Below the pieces are notes generated by a model. That model ran no database searches. It was not told the DNA's origin and was given only the letters and a program-made list of their open reading frames with translations. Shown here in pieces: positions 17,516-27,259 of a DNA stretch of 64,000 bases (positions are counted from its first letter, which is position 1; each line of letters starts with the position of its first letter). Source of the stretch: Thermohalobaculum sp039822785 (GTDB lineage: Bacteria; Pseudomonadota; Alphaproteobacteria; Rhodobacterales; Rhodobacteraceae); NCBI GenBank assembly GCA_039822785.1, contig JBCBMO010000001.1, forward strand, positions 620,001 to 684,000, read 5' to 3'. The translations under genes and the position numbers were made by a program.

Positions 17516-17543
17516 TTGACACGCCGGGCGAAACCGGTAGAGA
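17516..17543 (+). promoter_or_regulatory. Candidate sigma-70 promoter for rpmG
   Basis: TTGACA at 17516-17521 and TAGAGA at 17538-17543 with a 16-base spacer, about 80 bases upstream of the rpmG start. The -35 is perfect, the -10 is weak. Confidence 0.5.
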
Positions 17544-17624
17544 CGGCGCCCGACGATCTGTCGGGCAACCGCAGGCGGCGCTGTGCCGTTTGCCCTGCCC
17601 AAACCCAGCGCGGAGTGACGCAAC

Positions 17625-17792
17625 ATGGCGAAGCCCACCACGGTGAAGATCCGCCTGAATTCGACGGCCGGCACGGGCTTCTTCTACGTCACCAAGAAGA
17701 ACTCGCGCACCATGACCGAGAAGATGACCGTCCGGAAATACGACCCGGTCGCGCGCAAGCACGTCGAGTTCAAGGAAGGCAAGATCAAGTAA
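17625..17792 (+). CDS. rpmG: 50S ribosomal protein L33
   Basis: A 55-residue ribosomal protein beginning MAKPTTVKIRLNSTAGTGFF and ending EFKEGKIK, the standard alphaproteobacterial L33. It lacks the Cys pairs of the zinc-binding form: the stretch FYVTKKNSRTM has Ser/Thr instead, so this is the zinc-independent (C-minus) type. It stands as its own transcription unit between a candidate promoter and a clear intrinsic terminator. Confidence 0.97.
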   Translation: MAKPTTVKIRLNSTAGTGFFYVTKKNSRTMTEKMTVRKYDPVARKHVEFKEGKIK

Positions 17793-17825
17793 CAAGGCCT
17801 TCCCGAGGATCACGAGGGACACTGA

Positions 17826-17852
17826 GGGCGATCCTGCGGGGTCGCCCTTTTT
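17826..17852 (+). terminator. Rho-independent terminator of rpmG
   Basis: GGGCGA (17826-17831) pairs with TCGCCC (17842-17847), with additional CC/GG pairing inside, and is followed at once by five T (17848-17852). Confidence 0.85.
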
Positions 17853-17870
17853 CGTCGAAAGGACCCCACC

Positions 17871-18659
17871 ATGCCGACGCCGGTCACCCTACCCCGCCAG
17901 GACTTTCCCAACGATGCGGGCGGTGTGCCCCTGGTCATCGCGCATGGCCTCTTCGGTCAGGGCCGCAACTTCGCGAGCATCGCGAAGCGCCTGTCGGCGG
18001 AGCGCCCGGTCGTGACCGTCGACATGCGCAACCACGGCGATGGGCCCCATGACCCCGCGATGAGCTATGAGGCCATGGCCGCCGACCTCGCCACGGTGCT
18101 CGAGGGGATCGGGGGCGCCACGGTGCTGCTCGGCCACTCGATGGGCGGCAAGGCGGCGATGGCCATGGCGCTGACGCGGCCGGATCTGCTGGCGGGGCTT
18201 ATCGTCGCCGACATCGCGCCGGTGGCCTACGACCACCAGGAGCACGGCAGCATCATCGAGGCGATGCAGGCGCTGGAGCTCTCCGCCGTCACCCGCCGCT
18301 CCGATGCCGACCGGGCGCTGGCAGCACAGATCCCCGATCCGGGCACCCGGGGCTTCATCGTCCAGAACCTGGCCGTCGAGGGCGGGATCGCGCGCTGGAA
18401 GCCGAACCTCGGCGCGATCGCTGCGGGCATGCCCGCGATCCTGGGCTTCCCCGATACGCTGCCCGAACCGGCCTTCGAGGGGCCGACGCTGTTCCTGCAC
18501 GGCGGCGGCTCGGATTATGTGATCGAGGCCTATCACCCCCGCATCCGCGCCCTCTTCCCCGACGCCGATATCGAGGCGATCCCCGGCGCCGGCCACTGGC
18601 TGCATGCCGAAAGACCCGACGCTTTCATTACCGCCGTCGAGGGCTGGATCGCCGCCTGA
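17871..18659 (+). CDS. Alpha/beta hydrolase, YbfF-like esterase
   Basis: A 262-residue alpha/beta-fold hydrolase. The oxyanion region is AHGLFGQGRNF, the conserved VDMRNHGDGPHD follows strand 4, the nucleophile is S90 in LLGHSMGG, and the C-terminal acid and His are in HGGGSDYV and GAGHWLH. The spacing matches YbfF/ABHD11-type esterases. GAAAGGACC precedes the ATG. The physiological substrate is not known. Confidence 0.85.
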   Translation: MPTPVTLPRQDFPNDAGGVPLVIAHGLFGQGRNFASIAKRLSAERPVVTVDMRNHGDGPHDPAMSYEAMAADLATVLEGIGGATVLLGHSMGGKAAMAMALTRPDLLAGLIVADIAPVAYDHQEHGSIIEAMQALELSAVTRRSDADRALAAQIPDPGTRGFIVQNLAVEGGIARWKPNLGAIAAGMPAILGFPDTLPEPAFEGPTLFLHGGGSDYVIEAYHPRIRALFPDADIEAIPGAGHWLHAERPDAFITAVEGWIAA

Positions 18660-18666
18660 GCCCTGC

Positions 18667-18993
18667 TTACGGGCAAGGGCCCGTGGAGAGGATGGAGGCG
18701 CTGGCGTAGCCTGAGGCTTCGCGGCGAAAGCGTTGGAGGCAGACGGTCTCGCCCGGGGCGTGGTCGGCGTGGCGGGTGCTGCGGCCGCTGACGCTGGTGC
18801 CGTCAGCCAGTTCGGCGGTCCACTCGGCGGTCGGTGTCAGCCGTTCCTGCGCCTGGTTGTCGGGCTTGTGGTAGCGGGTCAGCACTGCGGTCTGCGGCGG
18901 GCCGAGGGGCACGGCCGGATCGTCGATGAGCGCCACATAGACCAGCACCGCAGCCCCCGCAGCGAACAGGCCGAGGATGAGGGTCCGCTTCAC
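18667..18993 (-). CDS. Small membrane-anchored protein of unknown function
   Basis: A 108-residue protein beginning (GTG at 18993) with KRTLILGLFAAGAAVLVYVAL, a signal anchor, followed by a soluble periplasmic part that ends with a Cys pair (ETVCLQRF ... STGPCP). It starts five bases after the ecm stop with AAGGGG just upstream, so it is probably co-transcribed with ecm. I do not recognise the family. Longer frames over this region are shadows of ecm. Confidence 0.62.
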   Translation of the reverse strand: MKRTLILGLFAAGAAVLVYVALIDDPAVPLGPPQTAVLTRYHKPDNQAQERLTPTAEWTAELADGTSVSGRSTRHADHAPGETVCLQRFRREASGYASASILSTGPCP

Positions 18994-18998
18994 GCCCC

Positions 18999-20969
18999 TT
19001 ACGCCGGCTCGAGCGCGGCCTCGCCGACCAGGGCGACGATGTCCTGCATGATGCGGTTCAGCTCGAAATCCTTGGGCGTATAGACCCGGGCGACGCCTAT
19101 CTCGCGCAGCTTGGCCGCGTCCTCCTCGGGGATGATGCCGCCGGCGACGACGGGCACATCGTGGAGGCCGGCCTCCCGCATCCCCTCCATCACCGCGCCG
19201 ATCAGGGCCATGTGGCTGCCCGAGAGGATCGAGAGGCCGACGATATGGACGCTCTCCTCCAGTGCGGCGTTCACGATCTCGGCGGGGGTGAGGCGGATGC
19301 CCTCGTAGACGACCTCCATCCCGCAGTCGCGGGCGCGCACGGCGATCTGTTCGGCGCCGTTGGAATGGCCGTCGAGGCCGGGCTTGCCGACCAGGAACTT
19401 GATCCGCCGGCCGAGGCGGGCGGAGACGCGCTCGACCTCGGCGCGGATGGGCTCCAGCCCCTCGCCGCCGCCGGGGGCCGCCTGGCCGACGCCGGTGGGG
19501 GCGCGATACTCGCCGAAGGCCTCGCGCATGACCTGACCCCATTCGCCGGTGGTCACGCCCGCCTTCGCCGCGGCGATGGAGGGGGGCATGATGTTCTCGC
19601 CCGACCGCGCCGCCGCCCGCAGCGCCTCCAGCGCCGAGGCCACAGCCGCGTCGTCGCGCTGAGCGCGCCAGGCCTGCAGACGCTCGATCTGGTCGGCCTC
19701 CACGCCCTCGTCGACGACCAGGATGCCGCCTTCCTCGGTGGCGAGCGGCGAGGGTTCGGCCTCGGTGAAGCGGTTGACGCCGACGACCGTGGTCTCCCCG
19801 CTCTCGATGGCGGCGAGGCGGGCGCCGTTGGCCTCCACCAGGCTGCCCTTCATGTAGTCGATGGCCGCGACCGCGCCGCCCATGCCGTCGATCTTGGCCA
19901 GTTCCGCCCGGGCGCTCTCCTTCAGCGCCTCGACCTTCGCCTCCACCGCCGGGTTGCCGTCGAAGAGATCGCCGTACTCCAGCAGATCGGTCTCGAAGGC
20001 GAGGACCTGCTGCATGCGTAGCGACCACTGCTGATCCCAGGGGCGCGGCAGGCCCAGCGCCTCGTTCCAGGCGGGCAACTGCACGGCGCGGGCGCGGGCC
20101 TTCTTCGACAGGGTCACCGCCAGCATCTCGATCAGGATCCTGGTGACGTTGTTCTCCGGCTGCTGCTCGGTCAGGCCCAGCGAGTTCACCTGCACGCCGT
20201 AGCGGAAGCGGCGCAGCTTGGGATCCTCGACGCCGTAACGCTCGCGGCAGATCTCGTCCCAGAGGTCAACGAAAGCGCGCATCTTGCACATCTCGGTCAC
20301 GAAGCGGATGCCCGCGTTCACGAAGAACGAGATCCGCGCGACCAGCTTGGGGAAATCCGCCGGATCGACCTTGGGCCGCACCCCGTCGAGCACCGCCGTG
20401 GCGGTGGCGAGCGCATAGGCCAACTCTTGCTGGGGCGTCGCACCCGCCTCCTGCAGGTGATAGGAGCAGACGTTCATCGGGTTCCACTTCGGCACCTCGC
20501 GGTAGCAGTAGGCCGCGACGTCGCCGATCAGGCGGAGCGAGGGCTCAGGCGGGAAGACATAGGTCCCGCGGCTCAGATACTCCTTGATGATGTCGTTCTG
20601 GACCGTGCCCTGCAGGGTCTTCGGATCGACGCCCTGCTCCTCGGCCACTGCGATATAGAGCGCCAGCAGCCAGGCCGCCGTGGCGTTGATCGTCATGGAG
20701 GTGTTCATCTCCGACAGCGGGATCTGGTCGAAGAGCGTGCGCATATCGCCCAGATGCGCGATGGGCACGCCGACCTTGCCGACCTCGCCCTTGGCCAGCA
20801 GATGGTCGCTGTCATAGCCCGTCTGCGTCGGCAGATCGAAGGCCACCGACAGGCCCGTCTGCCCCTTCGCCAGGTTGCCGCGATAAAGCGCATTCGACTT
20901 CGCCGCCGTCGAGTGGCCGGCGTAGGTCCGGAAGATCCACGGACGGTCGCGGGTCGGCTGAGCGGTCAT
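18999..20969 (-). CDS. ecm: Ethylmalonyl-CoA mutase (B12-dependent)
   Basis: Converts (2R)-ethylmalonyl-CoA to methylsuccinyl-CoA in the ethylmalonyl-CoA pathway for acetyl-CoA assimilation; adenosylcobalamin cofactor. About 656 residues: an N-terminal TIM-barrel acyl-CoA mutase domain (SVAFDLPTQTGYDSDHLLA, SEMNTSMTINATAAWLLALY) and a C-terminal cobalamin domain with DGHSNG near residue 532 (the DxHxxG base-off motif), SILSGSH and VVAGGIIP. Presence of ccr close by favours ethylmalonyl- over methylmalonyl-CoA mutase. CAGGAG precedes the ATG at 20969. Confidence 0.92.
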   Translation of the reverse strand: MTAQPTRDRPWIFRTYAGHSTAAKSNALYRGNLAKGQTGLSVAFDLPTQTGYDSDHLLAKGEVGKVGVPIAHLGDMRTLFDQIPLSEMNTSMTINATAAWLLALYIAVAEEQGVDPKTLQGTVQNDIIKEYLSRGTYVFPPEPSLRLIGDVAAYCYREVPKWNPMNVCSYHLQEAGATPQQELAYALATATAVLDGVRPKVDPADFPKLVARISFFVNAGIRFVTEMCKMRAFVDLWDEICRERYGVEDPKLRRFRYGVQVNSLGLTEQQPENNVTRILIEMLAVTLSKKARARAVQLPAWNEALGLPRPWDQQWSLRMQQVLAFETDLLEYGDLFDGNPAVEAKVEALKESARAELAKIDGMGGAVAAIDYMKGSLVEANGARLAAIESGETTVVGVNRFTEAEPSPLATEEGGILVVDEGVEADQIERLQAWRAQRDDAAVASALEALRAAARSGENIMPPSIAAAKAGVTTGEWGQVMREAFGEYRAPTGVGQAAPGGGEGLEPIRAEVERVSARLGRRIKFLVGKPGLDGHSNGAEQIAVRARDCGMEVVYEGIRLTPAEIVNAALEESVHIVGLSILSGSHMALIGAVMEGMREAGLHDVPVVAGGIIPEEDAAKLREIGVARVYTPKDFELNRIMQDIVALVGEAALEPA

Positions 20970-21109
20970 GTCGGTCTCCTGGCCTGGACGATCCTGGGCG
21001 ATTGTGCGCTGCACCCTACTCATCCTGCACCACCGCGCAAGAAGATTTCGCAAAGGCGCCGCTCTCCGCAACAACCGCACCCCGCGCGGACGCAAGAAAG
21101 GAGGTGAAC

Positions 21110-22099
21110 GTGACGCCGCGACCGGTTAGAAACAGCGAGGGGAACGTGACGGACAGATTGGGGGATCGACGCCGTATGCGGCAGCACTTCGTCGTCTTGT
21201 ACGCTGCTCGTGAGGGCAGCAGTGCTATCCTGCATGCGCTGAGCGCCCAGCCGGACATTCTGGTGCCGGTCTTCGAGGCGATGGACCGCTACGCGATCGT
21301 CCGCAACCACCAAACGACGGCCGAGTTCCCCGAGATCTTCGAGCAGCTCTGGGAGACCGGCAGCTACGGCGACTACTTCTCCTCCGGCCGCAATTCGCTC
21401 AGCCCCCCGATGCCGGAGCAGACGCCCGACCGCGTGAGCGCCATGGGGTTCAAATGGCGTCCGCACGGCGACCCGGTGGAGATCACACGCATCCTGGGGC
21501 GCCAGGATGTGAAGGTCTTCGTCCTGCTCCGCCGAGACTTTGCGGAGCTGATCGCAAGCCTTCTGGTCAGCGACCGCATGTCGACCGCCTGGGCCGACGA
21601 TGAGCGCAGGCGGTTCCACAGCCAGTTCATGGTCCGCCGTGCCTCGCCCGAGCAGAGGTCCGAGCTTCGCGACCGGCTCGACCGCATGGAGATCCCGCTC
21701 AATCGCAAGCGCTTCCTGATGCGCGCGACGCACCGGATCCTCGCGGCGCGGAACCTGCGCAAATGGGCAGAGCGCCTTTCGCACCGGGGGCTCCCGATCC
21801 ACGTCCTGCACTACGAGGACTTTCTCACGCAGCCCACGGTGTTCATGCAGGACATCATGACCGACCTTGGGATCGCCCGGCCCTTCGAGCCCGCGAGACG
21901 CAAGTCCTATGAGAAGCTGTCGAAGAAGGCGGCGGCGGACCGGATCGAGGGCTTTCGGGCCTGGATGCGTTCGCCCGTTGCCCGGGCGCTGGAGGCTGCC
22001 TACCGGCGCGAGTTGGCCCGCGTGGCGCGGCTCACGCCCCAGGACGAGGCGCGGGCGGAGGTAGAAGCGGCCTCGAAGGACCTCGTCCCCTCCGCCTGA
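21110..22099 (+). CDS. Sulfotransferase-like protein
   Basis: About 329 residues. The N-terminal FVVLYAAREGSSAILHALSA has the layout of a PAPS 5'-phosphosulfate loop, and KVFVLLRRDFAELIASLL corresponds to the 3'-phosphate motif of the sulfotransferase/P-loop fold; PIHVLHYEDFL fits the later conserved strand. Acceptor unknown. The start is GTG at 21110 with AGGAGG five bases upstream; a second GTG with a similar upstream context occurs at 21146. It lies between the divergent ecm and ccr units. Confidence 0.68.
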   Translation: MTPRPVRNSEGNVTDRLGDRRRMRQHFVVLYAAREGSSAILHALSAQPDILVPVFEAMDRYAIVRNHQTTAEFPEIFEQLWETGSYGDYFSSGRNSLSPPMPEQTPDRVSAMGFKWRPHGDPVEITRILGRQDVKVFVLLRRDFAELIASLLVSDRMSTAWADDERRRFHSQFMVRRASPEQRSELRDRLDRMEIPLNRKRFLMRATHRILAARNLRKWAERLSHRGLPIHVLHYEDFLTQPTVFMQDIMTDLGIARPFEPARRKSYEKLSKKAAADRIEGFRAWMRSPVARALEAAYRRELARVARLTPQDEARAEVEAASKDLVPSA

Positions 22100-22238
22100 T
22101 CGGCCGGATAGTGCCGCCCTGGCGCACGGGCGCCTGAGCCTTGCGGCGCGCCTCGACAGGACCGACAGAGCGGCCTACGTGCGCCGCATCTTTTCCTGAT
22201 ATCAACCCCGACGATCAGACGCATCAGGGAGTGTCCGC

Positions 22239-23063
22239 ATGCAGGCGGCCAACTGGCTCTATGTCCATCCGATCCTGCGCTTTGCCGCGACGGTCCTTGG
22301 CTTCACCGGCATCGCCCTCGGGCTCTATATTGGGTTTCGATTTCTCGAGACCGACAGCGGCGGCCGGCTTCTGCTCGCGGCGATCGGCATCGTCCAGACC
22401 TCGGTGGCGCTGGTCCTGCTGGTGCTGGTCACGGTCTTCTCGACAAAATCGCTGCCCCTTATCGGCCTTCGCAACGGGAGCCGACGTTTCCTGCAGCGGA
22501 CCCTGCCGGCGATCCTGCGCGACGTTCGCCTGCCGAACAGCGATGTCGCGCGCTTTCTGGTGGATCCGATCGCCGTCACGGTGCCAGAGCATACCTCGAA
22601 CAGTGCGACTTACCACTTGTCGGCCCAGCCGGCCGATAGCGCCGAAAAGTCATTCTGTATCCACATCTACATGAACATGGATAAATGCGCCGTGTTCTTC
22701 TACTTGCCCTTTCAAGGCGCTTTCGACCTGAATGCAGCACCCGGAGGTGAGGCACGGATCAAGTATGTCATGGCGCTTGTGGCGCAGCGTTTTGACTATG
22801 AGATCAAAATGAGCGAGCGTCGCTTTGGCTTCGAACTCGAGCCGATCGCCGAGAAGGAAGAAATCGACCCGTCCACGCCCTTCCTCGTATTTTGTTACAT
22901 GCGAAAATTCTCTGAGGATTTTTTTGAGAAGCCGTCGGAGCAATTGGCCTTTGGCCAGGATCTTGGGCAGCTCGTACGTTCCTTCTTTATGACTGTGCGA
23001 CGCTACGATCTCGACCTGGCAACGCTGCCTGAGCTGAACGGCAAGCCGCGGGACGCCGCGTAG
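22239..23063 (+). CDS. Unknown membrane protein, lower GC than neighbours
   Basis: A 274-residue protein with two N-terminal membrane segments (about residues 12-35 and 43-65) and a cytoplasmic domain of about 200 residues with many aromatic and Cys residues (CIHIYMNMDKCAVFFYLPF). I recognise no family. The second half uses A/T-ending codons much more often than flanking genes, suggesting acquisition. GGGAG lies eight bases before the ATG. It interrupts the usual adjacency of ecm and ccr. Confidence 0.65.
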   Translation: MQAANWLYVHPILRFAATVLGFTGIALGLYIGFRFLETDSGGRLLLAAIGIVQTSVALVLLVLVTVFSTKSLPLIGLRNGSRRFLQRTLPAILRDVRLPNSDVARFLVDPIAVTVPEHTSNSATYHLSAQPADSAEKSFCIHIYMNMDKCAVFFYLPFQGAFDLNAAPGGEARIKYVMALVAQRFDYEIKMSERRFGFELEPIAEKEEIDPSTPFLVFCYMRKFSEDFFEKPSEQLAFGQDLGQLVRSFFMTVRRYDLDLATLPELNGKPRDAA

Positions 23064-23118
23064 CGGCGCCGCGATCCCACCACAGGACAGGTCCCCTTTC
23101 GCGGCGCACAAAACGGGC

Positions 23119-23181
23119 TTGCGCTGCGGCACGCGCAATGTCAGTAACCCCGAAGACGGAAATGCGCACGAATCTTGCGCA
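23119..23181 (+). promoter_or_regulatory. Candidate operator region upstream of ccr
   Basis: Inverted TTGCGC (23119-23124) and GCGCAA (23133-23138), followed by two copies of TGCGCA (23163-23168 and 23176-23181) 13 bases apart, all within 95 bases of the ccr start. Short-chain acyl-CoA regulators of this pathway bind short TTTGC-type palindromes; the resemblance is suggestive only. Confidence 0.3.
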
Positions 23182-23210
23182 TCGATGAAGCTATCGTTCG
23201 GGAGACGACC

Positions 23211-24490
<1,280 letters not shown>

Positions 24491-24494
<4 letters not shown>

Positions 24495-24832
24495 TCGAGT
24501 TGACGGACGGAGGTTACGTTGATCTCCGTCCCCAACAGATCACGGTCGACGTCCCCGATGATCTCGACCTGATCTTGCGACGACACCTCCACGCCGCGCC
24601 AGACATCGGGCGCGACCCAGAGCTGGACCTCGCCCGTGGCATCACGGAACAGGTATTCCTCATCGTCGACACGCGAAGTGATCCGACCCTGCAGGCGCAC
24701 GACCGTTTCGTCCGGCATGTCGCGAGCGGCCTCAACGGTGATCACCTGGTCACCCTCGATGAACTGCGCCAAGGCTGCGTGAGCACTGAGCGCAGCAAGT
24801 GCCGTCATCGCCAGTCCCAGAAATACCCGCAA
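24491..24832 (-). CDS. NirD/YgiW/YdeI family OB-fold periplasmic protein
   Basis: A 113-residue exported protein with a signal peptide (LGLAMTALAALSAHAALA|Q) and a bacterial OB-fold: VRLQGRITSRVDDEEYLFRD, then TGEVQLWVAPDVW, and a closing IIGDVDRD.LLGTEINVTSV. This is the BOF family to which YgiW and YdeI stress-tolerance proteins belong; the ligand is unknown. Its stop overlaps the ccr stop, a convergent arrangement with no spacer. Confidence 0.85.
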
Positions 24833-24968
24833 GTGTTTCGCTCCCGTCGGCCGCCTGCTTCGACGACGAGGTAAGGTCGCGTGTGTCTAGCTACTAGCCC
24901 CGACGCGCAGAGTTTGCCTAACCGCGCCGTTCCAGATGCGGGGAATGTCCCGATACTTTGATGAAGGC

Positions 24969-25544
24969 TCATCCTTTAGGAGAGCTTTCCGCATCCGCGC
25001 GGCTCTCTTCGATGGGGCGGCAGCGGAAAAAGAAGCGGGCCGCCTCGCGATCGGCGGCCTTCAGCAGCAGACAGCAGCGACGGCCATCGATCTCGAAATC
25101 CGTGCGCTGGCCAACCTGCAGGCGTGCCGCGCGGTCCGCAAAGACCGCCGTGGCAGCGCCGTTCTCCAGCATCGGTACGCTCAAGTACAGAAGCGGCGGC
25201 ACCAGGGCATAGGCGGTAGCCGCCTCAGTGACCAGAATCTCGCCCTCGAAGGCATCCGGGTCCGACCGGGTTGCGGCGGAAGGGACGGGTTCCGGGACAG
25301 CCTCAACCGGCGGAGCAGCAGAAGTGCGGTCATGGCGGGCGATGGTCCCTTCCAGCGCGGCGATGCGCGCCACCATGGGATCGAGCGCATCGGCAAGCTC
25401 GCTCGGCGCCGATGCAGCGGCCATGGCCGGCGGGACCAGCGCGCCGCGCAGCGCCCAGCCGAACAGGCATCCGGTGGCAAAGGCGCTGACACCAAGCGCC
25501 ACCACCAGCACCTCACGCGACGCCGACCATCGAAACCGCACCAT
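24969..25544 (-). CDS. Membrane-anchored protein of unknown function
   Basis: A 191-residue protein with one N-terminal membrane segment (about residues 12-32), a coiled-coil-like stretch (ELADALDPMVARIAALEGTI), a Pro/Ala-rich linker and a C-terminal beta-rich domain containing DFEIDGRRCCLLLKAADREA. Not recognised. It is divergent from the helicase gene with a 167-base spacer in which I see no clear motif. Confidence 0.55.
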   Translation of the reverse strand: MVRFRWSASREVLVVALGVSAFATGCLFGWALRGALVPPAMAAASAPSELADALDPMVARIAALEGTIARHDRTSAAPPVEAVPEPVPSAATRSDPDAFEGEILVTEAATAYALVPPLLYLSVPMLENGAATAVFADRAARLQVGQRTDFEIDGRRCCLLLKAADREAARFFFRCRPIEESRADAESSPKG

Positions 25545-25711
25545 GCTTCACGCCTCTACTAGCCACACATGCACACACCAGGGGCACACGGTTGTAACCA
25601 GCAACCGGGCGACGCCATGGCCCGTTTGCGGCGGCGCCGGGGCGTGGCCACGGCCCATTTGGGCACCGGCTGCGGCTGGCCTGACCCCCACGCCTTCGCT
25701 AGGAAGGGCCT

Positions 25712-27259
25712 ATGCTGAGCGGGGCGGCCGATACCGAAGAGATTGCGCTGTCGCCGGATCAGGCGGCGGCCTGGTCCGTGGTCACCGCGCGTTTGGCGGC
25801 GCATGGCATCGACGTCGACGCGGGCACCGCCACCCCGCTTGACGAGAGCGCCGCGGCGGCAGAGGTGCTGGCCATGCTCGGCAAGGCAGGCTCCGGCAAG
25901 ACGGTCCTACTCGCCCGCCTGGCGACGGCGCTGCGCGGCGCAGAGATCGAGGCGGTCACCGCAGAGGACGCCTTCAAGCGCCGGCGCGAACGGCGGTCCT
26001 TCGCCGTGCTCGCGCCCACCAACAAGGCCGTGTCGGTCCTGCGCAACCGCGGCGTCCCGGCCTCCACCCTGCACCGCATCATGTACACCCCGGTCTATGA
26101 CCCCGAGTATCAGAAGGTCGCCGACTGGCTGGAGGGGGAGCGCAAGACCCGCCCCAAGGTCGAGGGCATGACCGAAGAGGCGCTCGATATCGCCAAGGCA
26201 GCACATGACCAGCACGGCTCGGTCGCGGGGGCGCTGGCGGCGGCGGGGCTGCGCGGCTCGGACTTCATCACGGGCTGGCAGCGGCGGGAGGAGCCGCTGG
26301 ATATCGCGCTGGTCGACGAAGCCTCGATGGTCGACAGCAAGCAGTTGGCGGATCTGTCCGAGATCTTCCGCCTCATCATCCTGTTCGGCGACCCTGCGCA
26401 GCTGGCCCCGGTGGGCGAGCGCGGGGCCATGGTCTTCGATACCCTGCCCGAGGGTCGTCGCCTCAGCCTCTCGCGCATCCACCGCCAGGCGGCCGACAAC
26501 CCGATCCTGGATCTCGCCCATGCCCTGGCCGACGAGACCCTGGATTTCTTCGGCTTCGAGCGGCTGGTGGAGGAAGCGGCGGCGCGCGATGACCGGGTGG
26601 AAGTCGCCCAGCGCGCCGACCCCGACCTGATGGCGACAAGCCCGATGCTGGTCTGGCGCAACAAGACGCGCGTGCGCCTGATCGCGGGGTTCCGCGCGGC
26701 CCATGAGGTGACGCCGGGCAGCCTGGTGAAGGGCGAGCCGCTGGTCTGCGACGGGCTGGAGCTGCCGATGAAGAAGCGCCAGAACCGGCTGGAGCTCGAG
26801 GGGCACGGCCTGGTGAAGGGGGCGCAGGCGCGCTTCAAGGGGCCGGGACGCAAGACCAACTATGCCAGGGTCGATGTGGCGGGCACCGAGGAGGGGACGA
26901 TCTCCGTCGCTTCCATCGTCCAGCTCGAACAGCCCGAGGGCGAGCCGCTGATGCCCTTTGCCGCCCGCATGGGCGCAGTGTTCCTGCACGGCGCGGCGGT
27001 CACCATCCACAAGGCGCAGGGGTCGCAATGGCCCCAGGTCCAGGTCTTTGCGCCCGATCTGCTGGCCGCTGCCCGCGCGGGGCAAAGCGAGGCAGGCATT
27101 CCGCTATGGAAGCGTCTGGCCTATGTGGCGATCACCCGGGCGGAGGAGCGGCTGATCTGGGTCGTGCGGCCCATGCTGGCCCGGCCCGCCACCCCGCTGG
27201 GACGCCAGGGGCTGGAGCGCGCGGGTGGCAGCGCCGAAGGGGGAGGAGAAGCGGCATGA
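25712..27259 (+). CDS. RecD-like ATP-dependent DNA helicase (AAA_30/UvrD_C_2)
   Basis: A 515-residue superfamily 1B helicase. Walker A is GKAGSGKT (57-64), Walker B is LVDEASMVD near residue 205, a Q/R motif region is FGDPAQLAPVGERG, and the C-terminal motifs are VTIHKAQGSQWPQV and YVAITRAEERLIWVV. It is shorter than RecD or RecD2 and lacks their N-terminal domains, as in many stand-alone alphaproteobacterial homologues. Probably DNA repair or recombination. Its stop overlaps the next gene's ATG (ATGA). Confidence 0.85.
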   Translation: MLSGAADTEEIALSPDQAAAWSVVTARLAAHGIDVDAGTATPLDESAAAAEVLAMLGKAGSGKTVLLARLATALRGAEIEAVTAEDAFKRRRERRSFAVLAPTNKAVSVLRNRGVPASTLHRIMYTPVYDPEYQKVADWLEGERKTRPKVEGMTEEALDIAKAAHDQHGSVAGALAAAGLRGSDFITGWQRREEPLDIALVDEASMVDSKQLADLSEIFRLIILFGDPAQLAPVGERGAMVFDTLPEGRRLSLSRIHRQAADNPILDLAHALADETLDFFGFERLVEEAAARDDRVEVAQRADPDLMATSPMLVWRNKTRVRLIAGFRAAHEVTPGSLVKGEPLVCDGLELPMKKRQNRLELEGHGLVKGAQARFKGPGRKTNYARVDVAGTEEGTISVASIVQLEQPEGEPLMPFAARMGAVFLHGAAVTIHKAQGSQWPQVQVFAPDLLAAARAGQSEAGIPLWKRLAYVAITRAEERLIWVVRPMLARPATPLGRQGLERAGGSAEGGGEAA

